From: Lunularia cruciata
Taxonomy: Eukaryota > Streptophyta > Marchantiopsida > Lunulariales > Lunulariaceae
Direction: 5' to 3'
Length of the DNA: 64,000 bases
Assembly (NCBI GenBank): GCA_948567375.1
Contig: OX419759.1
Location: 57,389,493 to 57,453,492 of the forward strand
Below the pieces are notes generated by a model, which was given only the letters and a program-made list of their open reading frames with translations, was not told the origin of the DNA and did not search any database. A program made the translations under genes and the position numbers. Of the stretch, positions 34,401-44,562 are shown piece by piece. Position 1 is the first letter of the stretch; the number at the start of each line of letters is the position of its first letter.

Positions 34401-34967
34401 GTTGGTGGTGTTAGTCACAGGAACTGTGACTCTATGGTTTGATGGCCCAATCCTCAAGTACCCCTTGTGCCATTGATTAGTTGTGCATGCTGCTCTCAAC
34501 CATGGCCTCCCAAGAAGTAAGTCATAGCTTGAATCCTTCAAGACTTGGAAAGTCATGAGATTTTGAACTCCCATAACTGAAACTACCACTTTATCCATCA
34601 CCCCTATTGGTCAAACTTGTTGCTTGTTTGCCATGCTCACCACAAATTTTGAAGGTCTTGAGGGTATCATACCCAACTTCTTCATCAACCTTTTTGACAT
34701 GGCATTTACTGTTGATCCTCCATCAACCAATGCATCCTTGATGTTGTGACCATTCACTCTCACATCAATCTTGGAGGCATATTCACAAGCCTCCCATGGT
34801 GCTAGCTTGGCATCCACCACCCCCATTGATACTGGAGCTTTTGCCTTCTTCTTCTTGCTCCTTGTAGAACTCAAACCACCTCTAAGCTCCTTTCTCAAGG
34901 TAGGGTTCAAATCAATCAATTGGCCCACTATGATGTTAGCCTTGTGACTACCAACATCCTCCAACAC
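31401..34967 (-). pseudogene. B2 pol: protease, RT, RNase H, integrase
   Basis: One frame, continuous with gag, with nonsense codons at 34611 (TGA), 33726 (TAA), near 33670 (TAG) and 31668 (TGA). Protease: LVDGGSTVNAM, then LLLGRPWL. RT: VKKKNGKLRVCVDYKKLN, MPFGLCNAPATFQ and the catalytic FIDDFCVYG. RNase H: LYTDASNVAIG, EREGLAVIFG and VTDHKALKYIF. Integrase: zinc-finger Cys pair CKTCHVCQ, first Asp in WRIDFVGP, second in LVSDRGGEF, Glu in NGLAERTNQ. The longest piece, 31668-33647, is 659 codons. The stops look like single transitions, so loss of function is recent. No chromodomain is seen after the integrase core. Confidence 0.92.
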
Positions 34968-34979
34968 ATTGTAGTTTCA

Positions 34980-36221
34980 TTATTGCTTTGAAATCAAGAA
35001 ATCCTCCATCCCCAACTTCTTCCTTGGAGTCTTTGTTGTTGATGGTGTTGAGGTGCGAGTGCTCCTAGTAGACATAGGAGTATCCTTGCTTGGAGTAAAT
35101 CCTTGAGAAGAGTGAACATCCTCTGCAAAACGAGCTCTCTTCTTCTCTTGTGCCAAAAGCTCCAAATTAAGACACTTGGAGTTTGAGCACTCTCCCTTCT
35201 CATACTTGCTCTCAACCACATCTATGGATGCTATCCCCTTACCTTTGTTGGGATAAGGAGCCATTTGGGTTTCACTACTTCCCTCTTTTCCTCTATTGGC
35301 TCCCTCATAATCCCTTCCTCCATGGTAAGTGGAATTTGGGCAATTCCTTTGGATATGGTCTCTTCCTCCACAACCAAAACAATTTCTATCATTGAAATTA
35401 TTGGATGGTTGGCCTCCTCTATATGGATAGTTTCCATAACTCCTAGGCCCTCTCCCTACATTCTGATCCACCTCTCTCTTCTCCCATAGTTGCACCACAT
35501 TGATCTTGAGATCTGCAAGTTGTTCTATGATGGTTTGGAGTGGATCTTTTGGTGGAGGTGCAAGAACTGGAACTACTTCTTGTGGTGCAACCCTTTTCAC
35601 CAAAGTATCAAAAGTTCCACCATACTTGTAGCCTTGAGGAGGATGCACAACCTCCTTCACCACCAAATCACTCTCATCTCCTTCCAAACTCTCCTCCATA
35701 CGAATTGTGATCTTGATAGCTTCAACCTTAGAAGAAGGTTTCTCATATCTCACATTGCTTCTAATTTTTGGTCTCAACCCTCCCACAAAATTCTTGGTGA
35801 GCATGGCCCCTATGCCAATCATTGTAGTCTCCAAATCATCCCCACCCTTCCTCAACACTATGCGAAATCTGGACTCCAACTTTTCCACTCTTTCCACATA
35901 GACTCTCACTTTCTCTCCATCTCCTTGCTTGAGAAATGTAACCTCACTCATCAATCTCTCATAACTCTCATCAGGAAGAAATTTCTCAATGAGTGCTGAA
36001 GTCAAAGTCTCCCAAGACTCCTCTTCCCCATCTCTCCTCTCTTTATTTTGGTATTCTGACTCATACCATGTGAGTGCTGCATCCTCAAAGAAATCTGGTA
36101 ATAATGAGACCCACTCATTCTTCCTCCTCTCATTGTTTCCTATGCAAGCTCTCTTGAAGTCTCTCACAAAGGCCTCCACATCTTCTCCATCCTTGCCAAA
36201 GAAAACCGGAAGTTTCCCCAT
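34980..36221 (-). CDS. B2 gag polyprotein
   Basis: An intact 413-codon frame from ATG at 36219-36221 (start MGKLPVFFGKDGEDVEAFV). The capsid region spans about residues 1-190 (ALTWYESEYQ, LIEKFLPDESYERLMSEVTF). A CCHC zinc knuckle, CFGCGGRDHIQRNC, lies at about 281-294, and the C-terminal tail is Ser/Thr/Pro-rich. It ends with TAA directly followed by TGA, and the pol frame continues in the same phase, so gag-pol expression would need readthrough or the stops are mutations. Gag packages element RNA in cytoplasmic particles. A shorter copy lies at 42959-43519. Confidence 0.88.
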   Translation of the reverse strand: MGKLPVFFGKDGEDVEAFVRDFKRACIGNNERRKNEWVSLLPDFFEDAALTWYESEYQNKERRDGEEESWETLTSALIEKFLPDESYERLMSEVTFLKQGDGEKVRVYVERVEKLESRFRIVLRKGGDDLETTMIGIGAMLTKNFVGGLRPKIRSNVRYEKPSSKVEAIKITIRMEESLEGDESDLVVKEVVHPPQGYKYGGTFDTLVKRVAPQEVVPVLAPPPKDPLQTIIEQLADLKINVVQLWEKREVDQNVGRGPRSYGNYPYRGGQPSNNFNDRNCFGCGGRDHIQRNCPNSTYHGGRDYEGANRGKEGSSETQMAPYPNKGKGIASIDVVESKYEKGECSNSKCLNLELLAQEKKRARFAEDVHSSQGFTPSKDTPMSTRSTRTSTPSTTKTPRKKLGMEDFLISKQ

Positions 36222-36456
36222 CTTAACCCCTCATTGTCTTTCTTTTCTCTCAAATTTTTTTTTCTCTTTTTTTTTCTCTCACTCTATTACTAATAGAGTA
36301 TATATATTACTAACACCATCTGAGAATAATCCACTCTAGGGAAAACAAAAGGTTCAGGTTGCTCCAAGATTTCTAAAGTAACATCAAATCCTAGAGTGCA
36401 TATTAATCAAACCCTCATGGATAGTTTATCCATAAGTTGAAAGATTATCTCCATCA

Positions 36457-36930
36457 CTAATCTTGAGAACTAGCTGATGAAGGTGGTAGTATTTTTGTAG
36501 CTGTACTAAGACTCTCTCCAAGATTCTTCACCAAATTCTCCAAAAGTGATTTTACTCCACTACACTCATCTCCTTTTGGAAGTCCTTCAATTCCACAAAC
36601 CTCACACAACTCCTTGGTCTTAGATCTTCTCCCTCCTAATCTTGGTGAAGAAGGTCCAACATGCAAACCCAAGTCAAGTAAGCCTCTCCTTTCCCTCAAT
36701 CTCTTGCTCTTAAAGGTCAATGGACATGAACTTGCCTTATTTCCCTTCACTCCACACAAAAAGCACTTAGATTCACTCTTTCCTCCAAGTGGTGTAGGTT
36801 TTTGGATCCTCTCAACACTCTCTTCAAATTCTATTGTAAACTCTCTTTTTCTCAAATCCACCCCTACAATCACCTCAAACCATTGGGGAACTTTGCATAA
36901 TCTCAATTTCCACTCTTGATGACCCTCCAT
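36457..36930 (-). CDS. B2 extra ORF upstream of gag, zinc-knuckle protein
   Basis: A 157-codon frame from ATG at 36928-36930, in a different phase from gag and separated from it by about 235 bp. The N-terminal half (MEGHQEWKLRLCKVPQWFEV) has no recognised fold. Residues about 57-70 read CFLCGVKGNKASSC, a CCHC-like knuckle with Asn at the His position. The B1 copy reads CFLCGEKGHKSSSC with His in place. A second Cys group, CEVCGIEGLPKGDEC, follows. The product is not part of gag. Ogre-type plant elements are also known for an ORF before gag, but I cannot show homology. A nucleic-acid binding role is a guess from the knuckle. Confidence 0.7.
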   Translation of the reverse strand: MEGHQEWKLRLCKVPQWFEVIVGVDLRKREFTIEFEESVERIQKPTPLGGKSESKCFLCGVKGNKASSCPLTFKSKRLRERRGLLDLGLHVGPSSPRLGGRRSKTKELCEVCGIEGLPKGDECSGVKSLLENLVKNLGESLSTATKILPPSSASSQD

Positions 36931-37767
36931 GTTCCCAAGATGAATCTAAACACTCAAACATGTTTTTTGTTGATCTCAAACTCCTCATACTGAGATCTCC
37001 ACTCTGTAGAATTGACAATTCCTCACATGTCACTCAAATCTCCCAACCAATATATCACAATCCTCTGAAATTTTGTACACTTGAGCATAACTCTAGGGCG
37101 TCCGTCTCTGCAAAATTTCAGATCTTTTCATTGAGCCATTTAGCCTAGACACGTTTCTATTCAGCACACATATTTCAGATTTGGTCTAAAAACCACCCCC
37201 CCCCTCACTTCAAAAACTCATTCCTCCCTGCGCAAGAATGATCTCTCTCTAATTTTTGTGGCTGCAGGTAGGATACAATGCATTAAATTTTCTTGGAAAT
37301 TTTCACAACTATTCACCAAAAATTGAAGAAATGGCAGACTCTGTACAATTTTCCAGAGAGCATGTAGTTGCGAGAGCACTTTACCCTATCAACTTTCAAA
37401 AATTCTAGCCCAGTGCGCATAGTAGCTCTCACAATAATTTTAAGTGTGCTAACTGAAAGATAATCCAAGCTATCATGGGTAGAAATTTCAACTCCAGATA
37501 TTAAACTTGAGATTTTGCCCAAAATCACCTTAATCCCCAAAATCTGCAATCCACCTCACACAATCTCTCCAATTCCTCTCATGTGTACAAGATGTACAAA
37601 ATCACCTCAAAGACATCATAATGAACTACAGGGTATACAAATGGATCTTGGTTCTCTAACATAAGTTCAGCCCTCTCCTCTCCTAATGTTCTCTCCAAGT
37701 GAGCTCTCATAGCCTCCTTCTGTCTAATGTAGAATTGAACGTGGAACATTATCTTGCCTTCTAGAGA
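36931..37767 (-). other. B2 untranslated leader
   Basis: About 840 bp between the primer site and the upstream ORF. No open frame of note occurs. It contains a C-run near 37195-37204. Part of it (36943-37190) recurs in both orientations in B1 around 44270-44560. Confidence 0.65.
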
Positions 37768-37786
37768 GGTCCTGGCAACGGAACCA
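37768..37786 (-). other. Primer-binding site of B2
   Basis: On the coding strand TGGTTCCGTTGCCAGGACC lies 4 bp after the 5' LTR. It resembles the TGGCGCCGTTGCCGGGGA class of plant Ty3/gypsy primer sites. Confidence 0.7.
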
Positions 37787-37993
37787 AAAATGTGAGCCGG
37801 CCTGTCTCTCACTTAGGATGAACCTCTGATGGCTATTATGGTAGCGCACCATGGACTAAGAAGGCAAGGAACCCCAACTCCATCATACTCCTCCAAGGCT
37901 AACACTCCAAGACTCAAGACATTGCTCACTACAGAACTCAATGAGAGAGAGATAGTTGCAAATGAAAGGATGATGAGTACCTCCTTACCCCTT

Positions 37994-38002
37994 GTTTATA
38001 TA
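37994..38002 (-). promoter_or_regulatory. TATA box of B2 5' LTR
   Basis: GTTTATATA on the + strand, TATATAAAC on the coding strand, conserved in all five family B LTRs. Its place in the LTR fits the U3/R border. Confidence 0.65.
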
Positions 38003-38164
38003 CTTGTGAAATATTTACGTACCAAAGTTACTAATTATTGTAATAACTCAAGTTACTAGACTAAAAGTCAAGTAAAGTCAAAAAGTAGAAAGGAATATCC
38101 ATTCACATGGACATATTCCCCTAAGCATGTGGTCTTATCTTGACCCAACCACTAAGTCAAGGAT

Positions 38165-38227
38165 ATAGGCTACCCCAAATCCTTCTAAAGCCCATACTTC
38201 CATTTCACCAACTCTCTGACCTCCTAT
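38165..38227. repeat. 63-bp insertion in B2 5' LTR
   Basis: The insert begins ATAGG and ends CCTAT, so it has 5-bp inverted ends. It sits in a GGAT/TCCTTC context that is continuous in the 3' LTR and in the other B LTRs. Confidence 0.85.
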
Positions 38228-38545
38228 TCCTTCACATGGGCTATCCTTGGACTAAAGAAGAATCCAAAACAAAAAGGTTTGCAGGCCCAAGAGTTCTCAA
38301 CTCTTTCCTCAAAGCCAAACACCTAGGAATAATACCAAGTCAACACACTAAAATCCAAAATAGTGGTGCTCATCTTTTCTACTTCCTCTAAAGTAAGGTC
38401 CCCTCTATCTTAGCTATGACTAAATTTAGCTAACCATGACTAATATAAAACCATCCTTTATCTCTATATAAATAATATCTCTTAAGTACTTGTAATACCA
38501 AGCTAAATATCACAATACCACACACATGCACAAATGGGTGTTACA

Positions 38546-40307
38546 GAATAGGGTGACCATTCCAAGAGGAGTTTGTTCTAGAAGGAAGGTGAAGTATGAA
38601 TTTGGATTGAGTAATGTAAGAGAAGTGGAGAGTGGAAGTTTGGGGAGCAAAGAATCCATCCCAATCAGGCAATTGCGGTTGAGAAGAAGAGTGTTGAGAG
38701 AAGAAGAGGCAAAGAAGGAGAAAAGTCTACAAGTCAAGGTAAACCCAAGTGGAGTAGAGTATTTGCAGGAGGTTGTGTGCCCATTGTTAGTAAAGTTGGA
38801 GCAGAAGAAGAAGGAGATGCAATCAAAGTGTTTGGATGTGAAGATTGTGTTCCAACTGTTAGCATAATTAGAGGAAGAGAACTCGGAGTTGAAGAAGAAT
38901 ATAATCTGAGGTGAGGAGGAGAGGGAAGTACTACAAGTAGACACAATAGTACAAAATCAGGTAATTGAAAACTTAAAGAAGGAAGTGGAGAGTAGAGAGA
39001 GAATAATAAAGCTAAATGTCATAGCAAGGGAGAGATAGATAGCGGAGTATGAGATCTTGAAACAATAGTTTGCTGATTCACAATTAGAAATTATTCATGT
39101 TATGGCAAGAGTAGCAGAGAAGGAGCAAAAGCTTGATAGAGTGATGGAGAGTGTAAAAGAGAAGAAGAGAGATTGCAGCAGTTACTTTGTATTCTAGAGG
39201 AGAAGATTGTGCAGAAAGAGAAGGAGAAGGAGATAGTGAAAGCCAAGTTTGAGGCAAAACTGGCAATGTATAGGGAAGATTGGCTTGACATAGGAGTACA
39301 AATATCTTTGGAGTTACCATTGGAGATATTAGAGAAGAGTGGGTCAAGAGATAGAGAATTAGAAAGGTTACCTATGATGGGAATTGTGATCAGAGTGAAG
39401 AAGAAGTAGATATAGTAGAGGAATTAGTAGTTGTGAAACTTGAGGATAGAATAGTCTGTGAGGTCACTTTGGGTTGGGAAGTCGAGGAAGAAGTAGACAT
39501 TGGAGTGGAGTAGTAACAATTTTGAGATATGAAGAGGCAAATATGAAGAGGTGGTTTGTCATTTTGGATCTATAGGTAGGAAAATTTGTTCTAGAATGGT
39601 ATAGTTTTTAGTAACTATCAATTGCTCTACTATTCAAGAGTGGCATTCGCAGTCATATGTTATTCAGTGCTCATAATTTTTGAGAATAGATAACGCAAAG
39701 TGCTGTGAAGCAGTGCTCATCACTTGAGCTTAATTCCAAGTATCAATTATATGTCTGTGTTTGTGAGTGTGTGGAGAATTTTGAAGTGCAAGTCAAAGTG
39801 TGTTGGATGTTAGATTCCACAACTTGATCTTCATTTTATGTGTTTGATCCTAAGTGAAGTGCAATTGGAGCAATGCCTTGATAGATTTGAGAGGAATTAT
39901 AGTGTTGGTAGTATTCTACATTTATGAGTGCAGCGTAGTGTTGATGTGAAGCAATTTGATCAAGGAAGTTGTGCCTTCAATGGAGGGGTAGAACACAATT
40001 CTGAAGCAAGTCGTTTTGCATTGAAGTGCCATTTTTGGGAGTGACTGAATCATCACAATCAAGATTGTTTGGAAAGATTTGATGCAATTGTGATTAAGTG
40101 TGACAAATTGTTGTGATGAGACTGCAAGTGAGTGCTTATTACTCTCTTCTGGGTGTAGTTTCTACTTGAGAGATTAAAGACAAAACCAAGAAGAACAAAA
40201 TTTGTTCCTATTTGACTTTTTGTTTGACCAATTTTGATTAGTATCTCTACAGGAACAAACTTTACTTACTTGATTATCGCAAAAGTGATATTTGTTGGGT
40301 TGTCACA
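38546..40307 (+). repeat. 3' LTR of A2, second part
   Basis: It continues the LTR after B2. From 38546 to about 38960 it holds coiled-coil coding sequence (38526-38867 frame) absent from the 5' LTR. It then carries broken coiled-coil sequence matching 21179-21540, the conserved tail (ILEKSGSRDRELERLPM, about 39325), the R-U5 block and the end GGTTGTCACA. ACTAT follows at once. Confidence 0.9.
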
Positions 40308-40312
40308 ACTAT
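40308..40312. repeat. Target-site duplication of A2, right copy
   Basis: ACTAT, identical to 19589-19593. Confidence 0.92.
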
Positions 40313-41125
40313 GTCGTATGAAGTCCTTCTCCAACAACTCCATAATTGTTGTTTGCAACTCCTCCAACTCCTTTGGTGAGAGCCTATAGATTGGTCTACT
40401 CATTGGAGTACTCACTAGCAATAACTCAATCTTGAAGGGCATACCACGATCAGAGGGTAATCCCTTTGGCAGATCATCCGGAAACACATTGCAAACTCCT
40501 AAACTATCTGATCAACCCTTGCTTAATGAGGCTCTTGAATCTCCTCAGATTGTCCTTCTGCAATTGGCTTGATCCACATTGCAAAAACAGCCCTATCTTC
40601 CTCCAAAGCTTGCACTATGGCTGCTTCACTAACAAACTTCCAATAGGGACTCACTTCTTTTCAAAGCTCCATGGTTGCCTTCCTAGAAAACTTCCCATCT
40701 TGGGGATCCTCTCCCTTCAAGGCATTCTCTATGGCTACCTTCTCAACAAACTTCCCATCCTAGGACTGACTATTCTTAGGTGTCTTACTCAAAGGTGCCA
40801 GACAACCTAACGGAAATTCCTACATTGGTGTTGTACTTGAATTTGTCATCGGGTCCAATCAAATTGAACCTTATGAAATTCAAGCCAAGGTAGTCCTAGA
40901 ATGACATCATAGTGTAGAGGTGCCACTACAACCTTCATACACTCCAAATACTCCTTCCCAATCTTAAAAGTAACAAGATGTGAGGTACAAAATGCAGAAC
41001 CCTTTCTACCATCCGCCATCATCAATCTACTTCCAATCACTGGCTTGATAGGAATACCCAATTCCTGGCTTGATAGGAATACCCAATTCCTTTGCTACTT
41101 GCATAGACATGCAATTCTATGAACT
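40313..41125 (-). pseudogene. C1 protease and RT N-terminus
   Basis: On the minus strand 40846-41061 reads LMMADGRKG, LECMKVVVAPLHYDVILGLPWL, the C-terminal half of a retropepsin. The RT begins near 40487 with MFPDDLPKGLPSDRGMPF, then PIYRLSPKELEELQ and a KDFIRHS segment that ends at the A2 insertion. The frame between them is broken, and a 25-bp duplication shifts the protease frame. Confidence 0.85.
41041..41090. repeat. 25-bp tandem duplication in C1 protease
   Basis: TGGCTTGATAGGAATACCCA plus ATTCC occurs twice in direct succession. The length is not a multiple of three, so it adds a frameshift. Confidence 0.92.
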
Positions 41126-41280
41126 TCAAGAATCAACCAAAATCCTACAACCCCAATTAGATATCGTACCTTGCAAGTGAAGCAAACTTGCATAGGTTGA
41201 GCCTTCAATCCCATTGGAACTAATCAAGCTCCCAATAGGTAGCTCAAAATCTCCTACTGGGATTCTTTGTTTCCTTGATC

Positions 41281-42416
41281 ATTTTATTCCACAAACTCCA
41301 TCTAGGCAACTTGTCGAGGTCGCCCATTCTTGAGTAGACATTCAGCAATGCAATGTCCAACTTGGCAACAATAAAAACAACCTCCATTTTGTCACAATCT
41401 TTCTCTTTCCGCTATACCAAGTGGTTTCCATTGAATAGCATCAATCTCAATTTGTACCAATTCCTCCACCCGTGCATAGTGTACTGGTAGGCTTTGTGTA
41501 GGTCAAGGTCAAGACCAAGTTGTTGCAACCAAGGAATCAAAGTGCTCAGCCAATTGCATGGCTTCTTCTATGTTTTGTAGTTCCCACATGGTCACCTCCA
41601 ATTTGGTTTGTGCCTTCAATCCCTGCACAAATCAATCCAGAACTTCACCTTCTTGTATATTTGGAATTTTCATGATGATGGTCTGAAATTGTGTGATGTA
41701 GCTCCTTATAGAGCCAATCTGCTTCAACTCCGCTAGTTTATCTCGTGCAGCTCGGATGGCATCTATAGTTTGAAATTGACCAAGTATTGCATCCTTGAAT
41801 TCTGCCCATGTCAAAATTGGTACAACAATCTATCATTTAGCTTGCTCCACTTAGAATCGCCACCAAAGTTTTACCACACCATCCAATTGGCTAGAAGCCA
41901 AGAGAATCTATTTCTATTCATCTTGAAGGTTGGTTGCTTCAAAGTAACATTTGCAGTCAAACACAAAATTCTCCATTGTTCCCATAATATTCTTATCTTC
42001 AAACACCTTGGGTTTTGGAAATCGGATGCACTCTTATCCATCTCAAACTGGTGTTCTCTCTATAAGCTCTTGTCATTGCTGCTCTTGTTCATTCAACAAT
42101 CGAGTAAGGTGCTCGATTTGTTGGTGCATCACAAGGATAACATCTGGTATTGCTGCCATAGCTACTACTCTATCCCACTACTCTCAATTTATCTAATTGA
42201 TTAACATATAGATGCAACATGTCCACCGGTTCCCATAAGTTACAACTGGAAGTATCAAGGGTTCCTCACACAAGGTGATCATATGCAGAAAATCTTGCCC
42301 AAAATACGAGGTGATAAATTGGTGAAATGATGCTTGGGTAATTTTTGGACATGAAAATCCCAATGGCTTGGCAGAAGTGGATTTGGTGGTCCATAAATTC
42401 CATCCATCCCATTCTT
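41281..42416 (-). pseudogene. C1 gag
   Basis: The capsid piece 41632-41814 reads MTWAEFKDAILGQFQ and SIRSYITQFQTII, typical of the retrotrans_gag domain. Further on, EEAMQLAEHFDSL follows. An intact CCHC knuckle, CFYCCQVGHCIAEC, lies at 41338-41379. Stops and frameshifts separate these parts. The start codon region near 42400 is not clear. C2 carries the same gag on the + strand. Confidence 0.85.
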
Positions 42417-42429
42417 GCTCTAATACCAA
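42417..42429 (-). other. Primer-binding site of C1 (tRNA-Met type)
   Basis: On the coding strand TTGGTATTAGAGC directly follows the LTR; it differs by one base from the TGGTATCAGAGC site complementary to initiator tRNA-Met. The same site is at 49071 in C2. Confidence 0.85.
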
Positions 42430-42825
42430 TGTAATAGACTGTGACCGAGGAGAGAAATAGGAGAATGGAGCCTCATATTGGGACACTTGAATGAGGGAAA
42501 ATTCCTAATGCCTAGCATGAGCTTTGGCTCTTGTATTTATAGGGATCATACAAGGCTCTTGAGAAGCTTCCCAAGAAACTTCCTTGAGCTGCTTTCTTGG
42601 AGTGCAAACCAAGTTAATTAGGAAGCTTCTCAAGAAGCTACTTACTTGGCATGCAAGCTAAACTAGTTGGAACCTTCTAGAAGCTACTTACTTGAGATGC
42701 AAGCTAAGCTAGTCAGAAAGATTCCCTAGAAGCTTCCTAGATACTTCTAGAATATTCTAAGCTAATTTTTCTTATTTGCTTCTTTGTTAGCCCTACAACT
42801 TCAACGCTAAACTCCATATTGTTAA
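42430..42825 (-). repeat. 5' LTR of C1
   Basis: About 396 bp. The inner end is TGTAA on the + strand (TTACA on the coding strand). The outer end is read from the ACAATATGGAGTTTA block shared with the C2 LTR start. It contains repeated TTCTAGAAGCTTC-like motifs. A TATAAATA box on the coding strand lies at 42534-42541. Confidence 0.82.
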
Positions 42826-43735
42826 GCAAGGTGAGATATGAGAAACCTTATTTGGTTATGGCCTCTTCCTCCACCACCAAAACAATTTCTATCATTTTAA
42901 TTGTTTGCTGGTTGGCCTCCTCTATATGGATAGTTTCCATAACTCTTAGGCCCTCTCCCTACATTTTGATCCACCTCTCTCTTCTCCCATAGTTGCACCA
43001 CATTGACCTTGAATCTACAAGTTGTTTTGTGATGGTTTGAAGTGGATCTTTTGGTGGAGGTGCAAGAATTGGAGAAACTACTACTTGGAGTGCAACCCTT
43101 GCCACCAAAATATCAAAAGTTCCCTCATACTTGTAACCTTGAGGAGGATGCACAACCTCCTTCACCACCAAATCACTCTCATCCCCTTCCAAACTCTCCT
43201 CCATACAAATTGCAATCTTGATAGCTTCAACTTTGGAAGAAGATTTCTCATATCTCACCTTGCTTCTAATTTGTGGTCTCAATCCTCCCATAAAATTCTT
43301 GGTGAGCATAACTCCTATGCCAATCATAGTAGTCTCCACATCATCCCAACCCTTCCTCAACACTATGCAAAATCTGGACTTTAATTTCTCCACTATTTCC
43401 ATATAGACTTTCACTTTCTCTCCATCTCTTTGTTTGAGAAAGGTAACCTCACTCATCAATATCTCAAAACTCTCATATGGAAGAAAGTTCTCAATGAGTG
43501 TTGAAGTGAACTCTCCCAAGACTCTTCTTGCCCATCTCTCCTCTCTCTCTTTTGGTATTTTGACTCATACCATGTAAGTGTTGCATCCTCAAAGACATCT
43601 GGTAATAATGAGGCCTACTCATTCTTCCTCCTCTCATTTTTTCCTTGCTCTCTTGAAGTTTCTCACAAAGGCCTCCACATCTTCTCTATCCTTGGCAAAG
43701 GAAACCTAAAGTATCCTCATCTTAACCCCTCACTA
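42826..43735 (-). pseudogene. B1 gag remnant
   Basis: The frame 42959-43519 (186 codons) matches B2 gag from LIENFLPYESFE to PPPKDPLQTI. Upstream capsid sequence is frameshifted (to about 43735). At the left edge a short piece (about 42826-42848, CAAGGTGAGATATGAGAAAC) is B gag in plus orientation joined to gag in minus orientation, so a small inversion lies at the border with C1. Confidence 0.85.
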
Positions 43736-43880
43736 TCTACTTTTTTCTCTCAATTCTTTTTCTTTTCTCTCACTAATCTCCATCACTAATCTTGAGAACT
43801 AGTTGATAAAGGTGGTAGTATTTCTGTAGTTGTACTAAAACTCTCTCCAAGATCTTTCACCAAAGTCTCCAAAGGTCTTT

Positions 43881-44249
43881 TTACTCTAATACACTCATAT
43901 CTTTTTGGAAGTCCTTCCACTCCACACAACTCCTTGGTCTTAGATCTTCTCTCTCCCAATCTTGATGAAGAAGTCTAACATGCAAACCCAAGTCAAGTAA
44001 GCCTCTCCTTTCCCTCAATCTCTTGCTCTCAGAAGTCAATGGACATGAACTTGATTTATGTCCCTTTTCCCCACATAAAAAGCACATAGACTCACCCTTT
44101 CCTCCAAGTGGTGTAGGTTTTTGGATCCTCTCAACACTCTCTTCAAATTCTATTCTAAACTCTTTTTTCCTCAAATCCACCACTACAATCACCTCAAACC
44201 CTTGGGGAACCTTGCATGGTCTTAATTTCCACTTTTTATGACCCTCCAT
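43881..44249 (-). pseudogene. B1 copy of the upstream zinc-knuckle ORF
   Basis: A 122-codon frame matching B2 36457-36930, with the start MEGHKKWKLRPCKVPQGFEV. The knuckle CFLCGEKGHKSSSC keeps the His that is Asn in B2. A frameshift near 43975 changes the C-terminal half. Confidence 0.8.
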
Positions 44250-44292
44250 GTTCCCAAGATGAATCTAAACACTCAAACATGATTTTTGTTGT

Positions 44293-44562
44293 TCTCAAAC
44301 TCCTCATACATGAAATCTCAACTCTCCTGAATTAACCGTGGTTTTCAAACCACATTTGAAATACGTGTGCTGAATAGAAAGATTTCTAAGTCAAATGGCG
44401 TAATAAAAAGATCTGAAATTTTGCAAGGAGAGATCTTCTAGAGTTTTGATCAGGTGTGAAAGATTTCAGAGGATTATGACATACCAATTGAGAGATTTGA
44501 GTGACATTGTGAGGAAGGGTTAGTTCTGCAAAGTTGAGATCTCATGCATGAGGAGTTTGAGA
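44293..44562. repeat. Inverted repeat at the B1 fold-back
   Basis: Arms 44293-44323 and 44532-44562 are reverse complements at 29 of 31 positions. Both are leader sequence of family B. The right arm extends inwards as further inverted leader, and the left arm does not. Confidence 0.85.

Larger units (their letters stand above)
30662..38545 (-). mobile_element. Family B element B2, near complete Ty3/gypsy
   Basis: Minus strand, 7,884 bp: 5' LTR (37791-38545), primer site, leader, an extra ORF, gag, protease, RT, RNase H, integrase, polypurine tract (31354-31366), 3' LTR (30662-31353). From gag to integrase everything lies in one reading frame interrupted only by point stops, and all catalytic residues I checked are kept. 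It is the youngest full element here. It lies inside the 3' LTR of A2, but the flanks (AGAAC, GAATA) do not form a clean target duplication. Confidence 0.92.
37791..38545 (-). repeat. 5' LTR of B2
   Basis: 755 bp, equal to the 692-bp 3' LTR plus a 63-bp insertion at 38165-38227. The ends are TGTGAGCC and GGTGTTACA on the + strand. Confidence 0.93.
19594..40307 (+). mobile_element. Family A element A2 (Ty3/gypsy, giant LTRs)
   Basis: A structurally complete element: 3.3-kb 5' LTR, primer-binding site, gag, protease, RT, RNase H, integrase, polypurine tract and 3' LTR, with perfect ACTAT target duplications. Order RT-RH-INT places it in Ty3/gypsy. The TGGCGCC primer site and the FIDDF RT box without a chromodomain point to the non-chromovirus (Athila/Tat-like) side. 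The element minus nested B DNA is about 12.1 kb. All pol genes are broken. Confidence 0.92.
17492..42825 (-). mobile_element. Family C element C1, chromovirus-like Ty3/gypsy
   Basis: Minus strand. The 5' LTR (42430-42825), a tRNA-Met type primer site (42417-42429), gag with zinc knuckle, protease and RT N-terminus lie on the right. The rest of RT, RNase H and integrase lie on the left (17585-19588). A2 splits the RT between the residues IRHS and TSPWGAP. The 3' LTR and the integrase C-terminus, where a chromodomain could sit, are missing. VPFGLTNAPA and FLDDILIY boxes and the tRNA-Met primer site fit chromoviruses. Confidence 0.85.

Noticed and set aside
35490-35999. 169-codon + strand frame opposite B2 gag
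   Set aside because: It is antisense to the intact gag frame, with no independent support.
36240-36300. Pyrimidine-rich tract as a polypurine primer site or terminator
   Set aside because: It lies between the upstream ORF and gag of B2, not next to an LTR; it is a simple leader tract.
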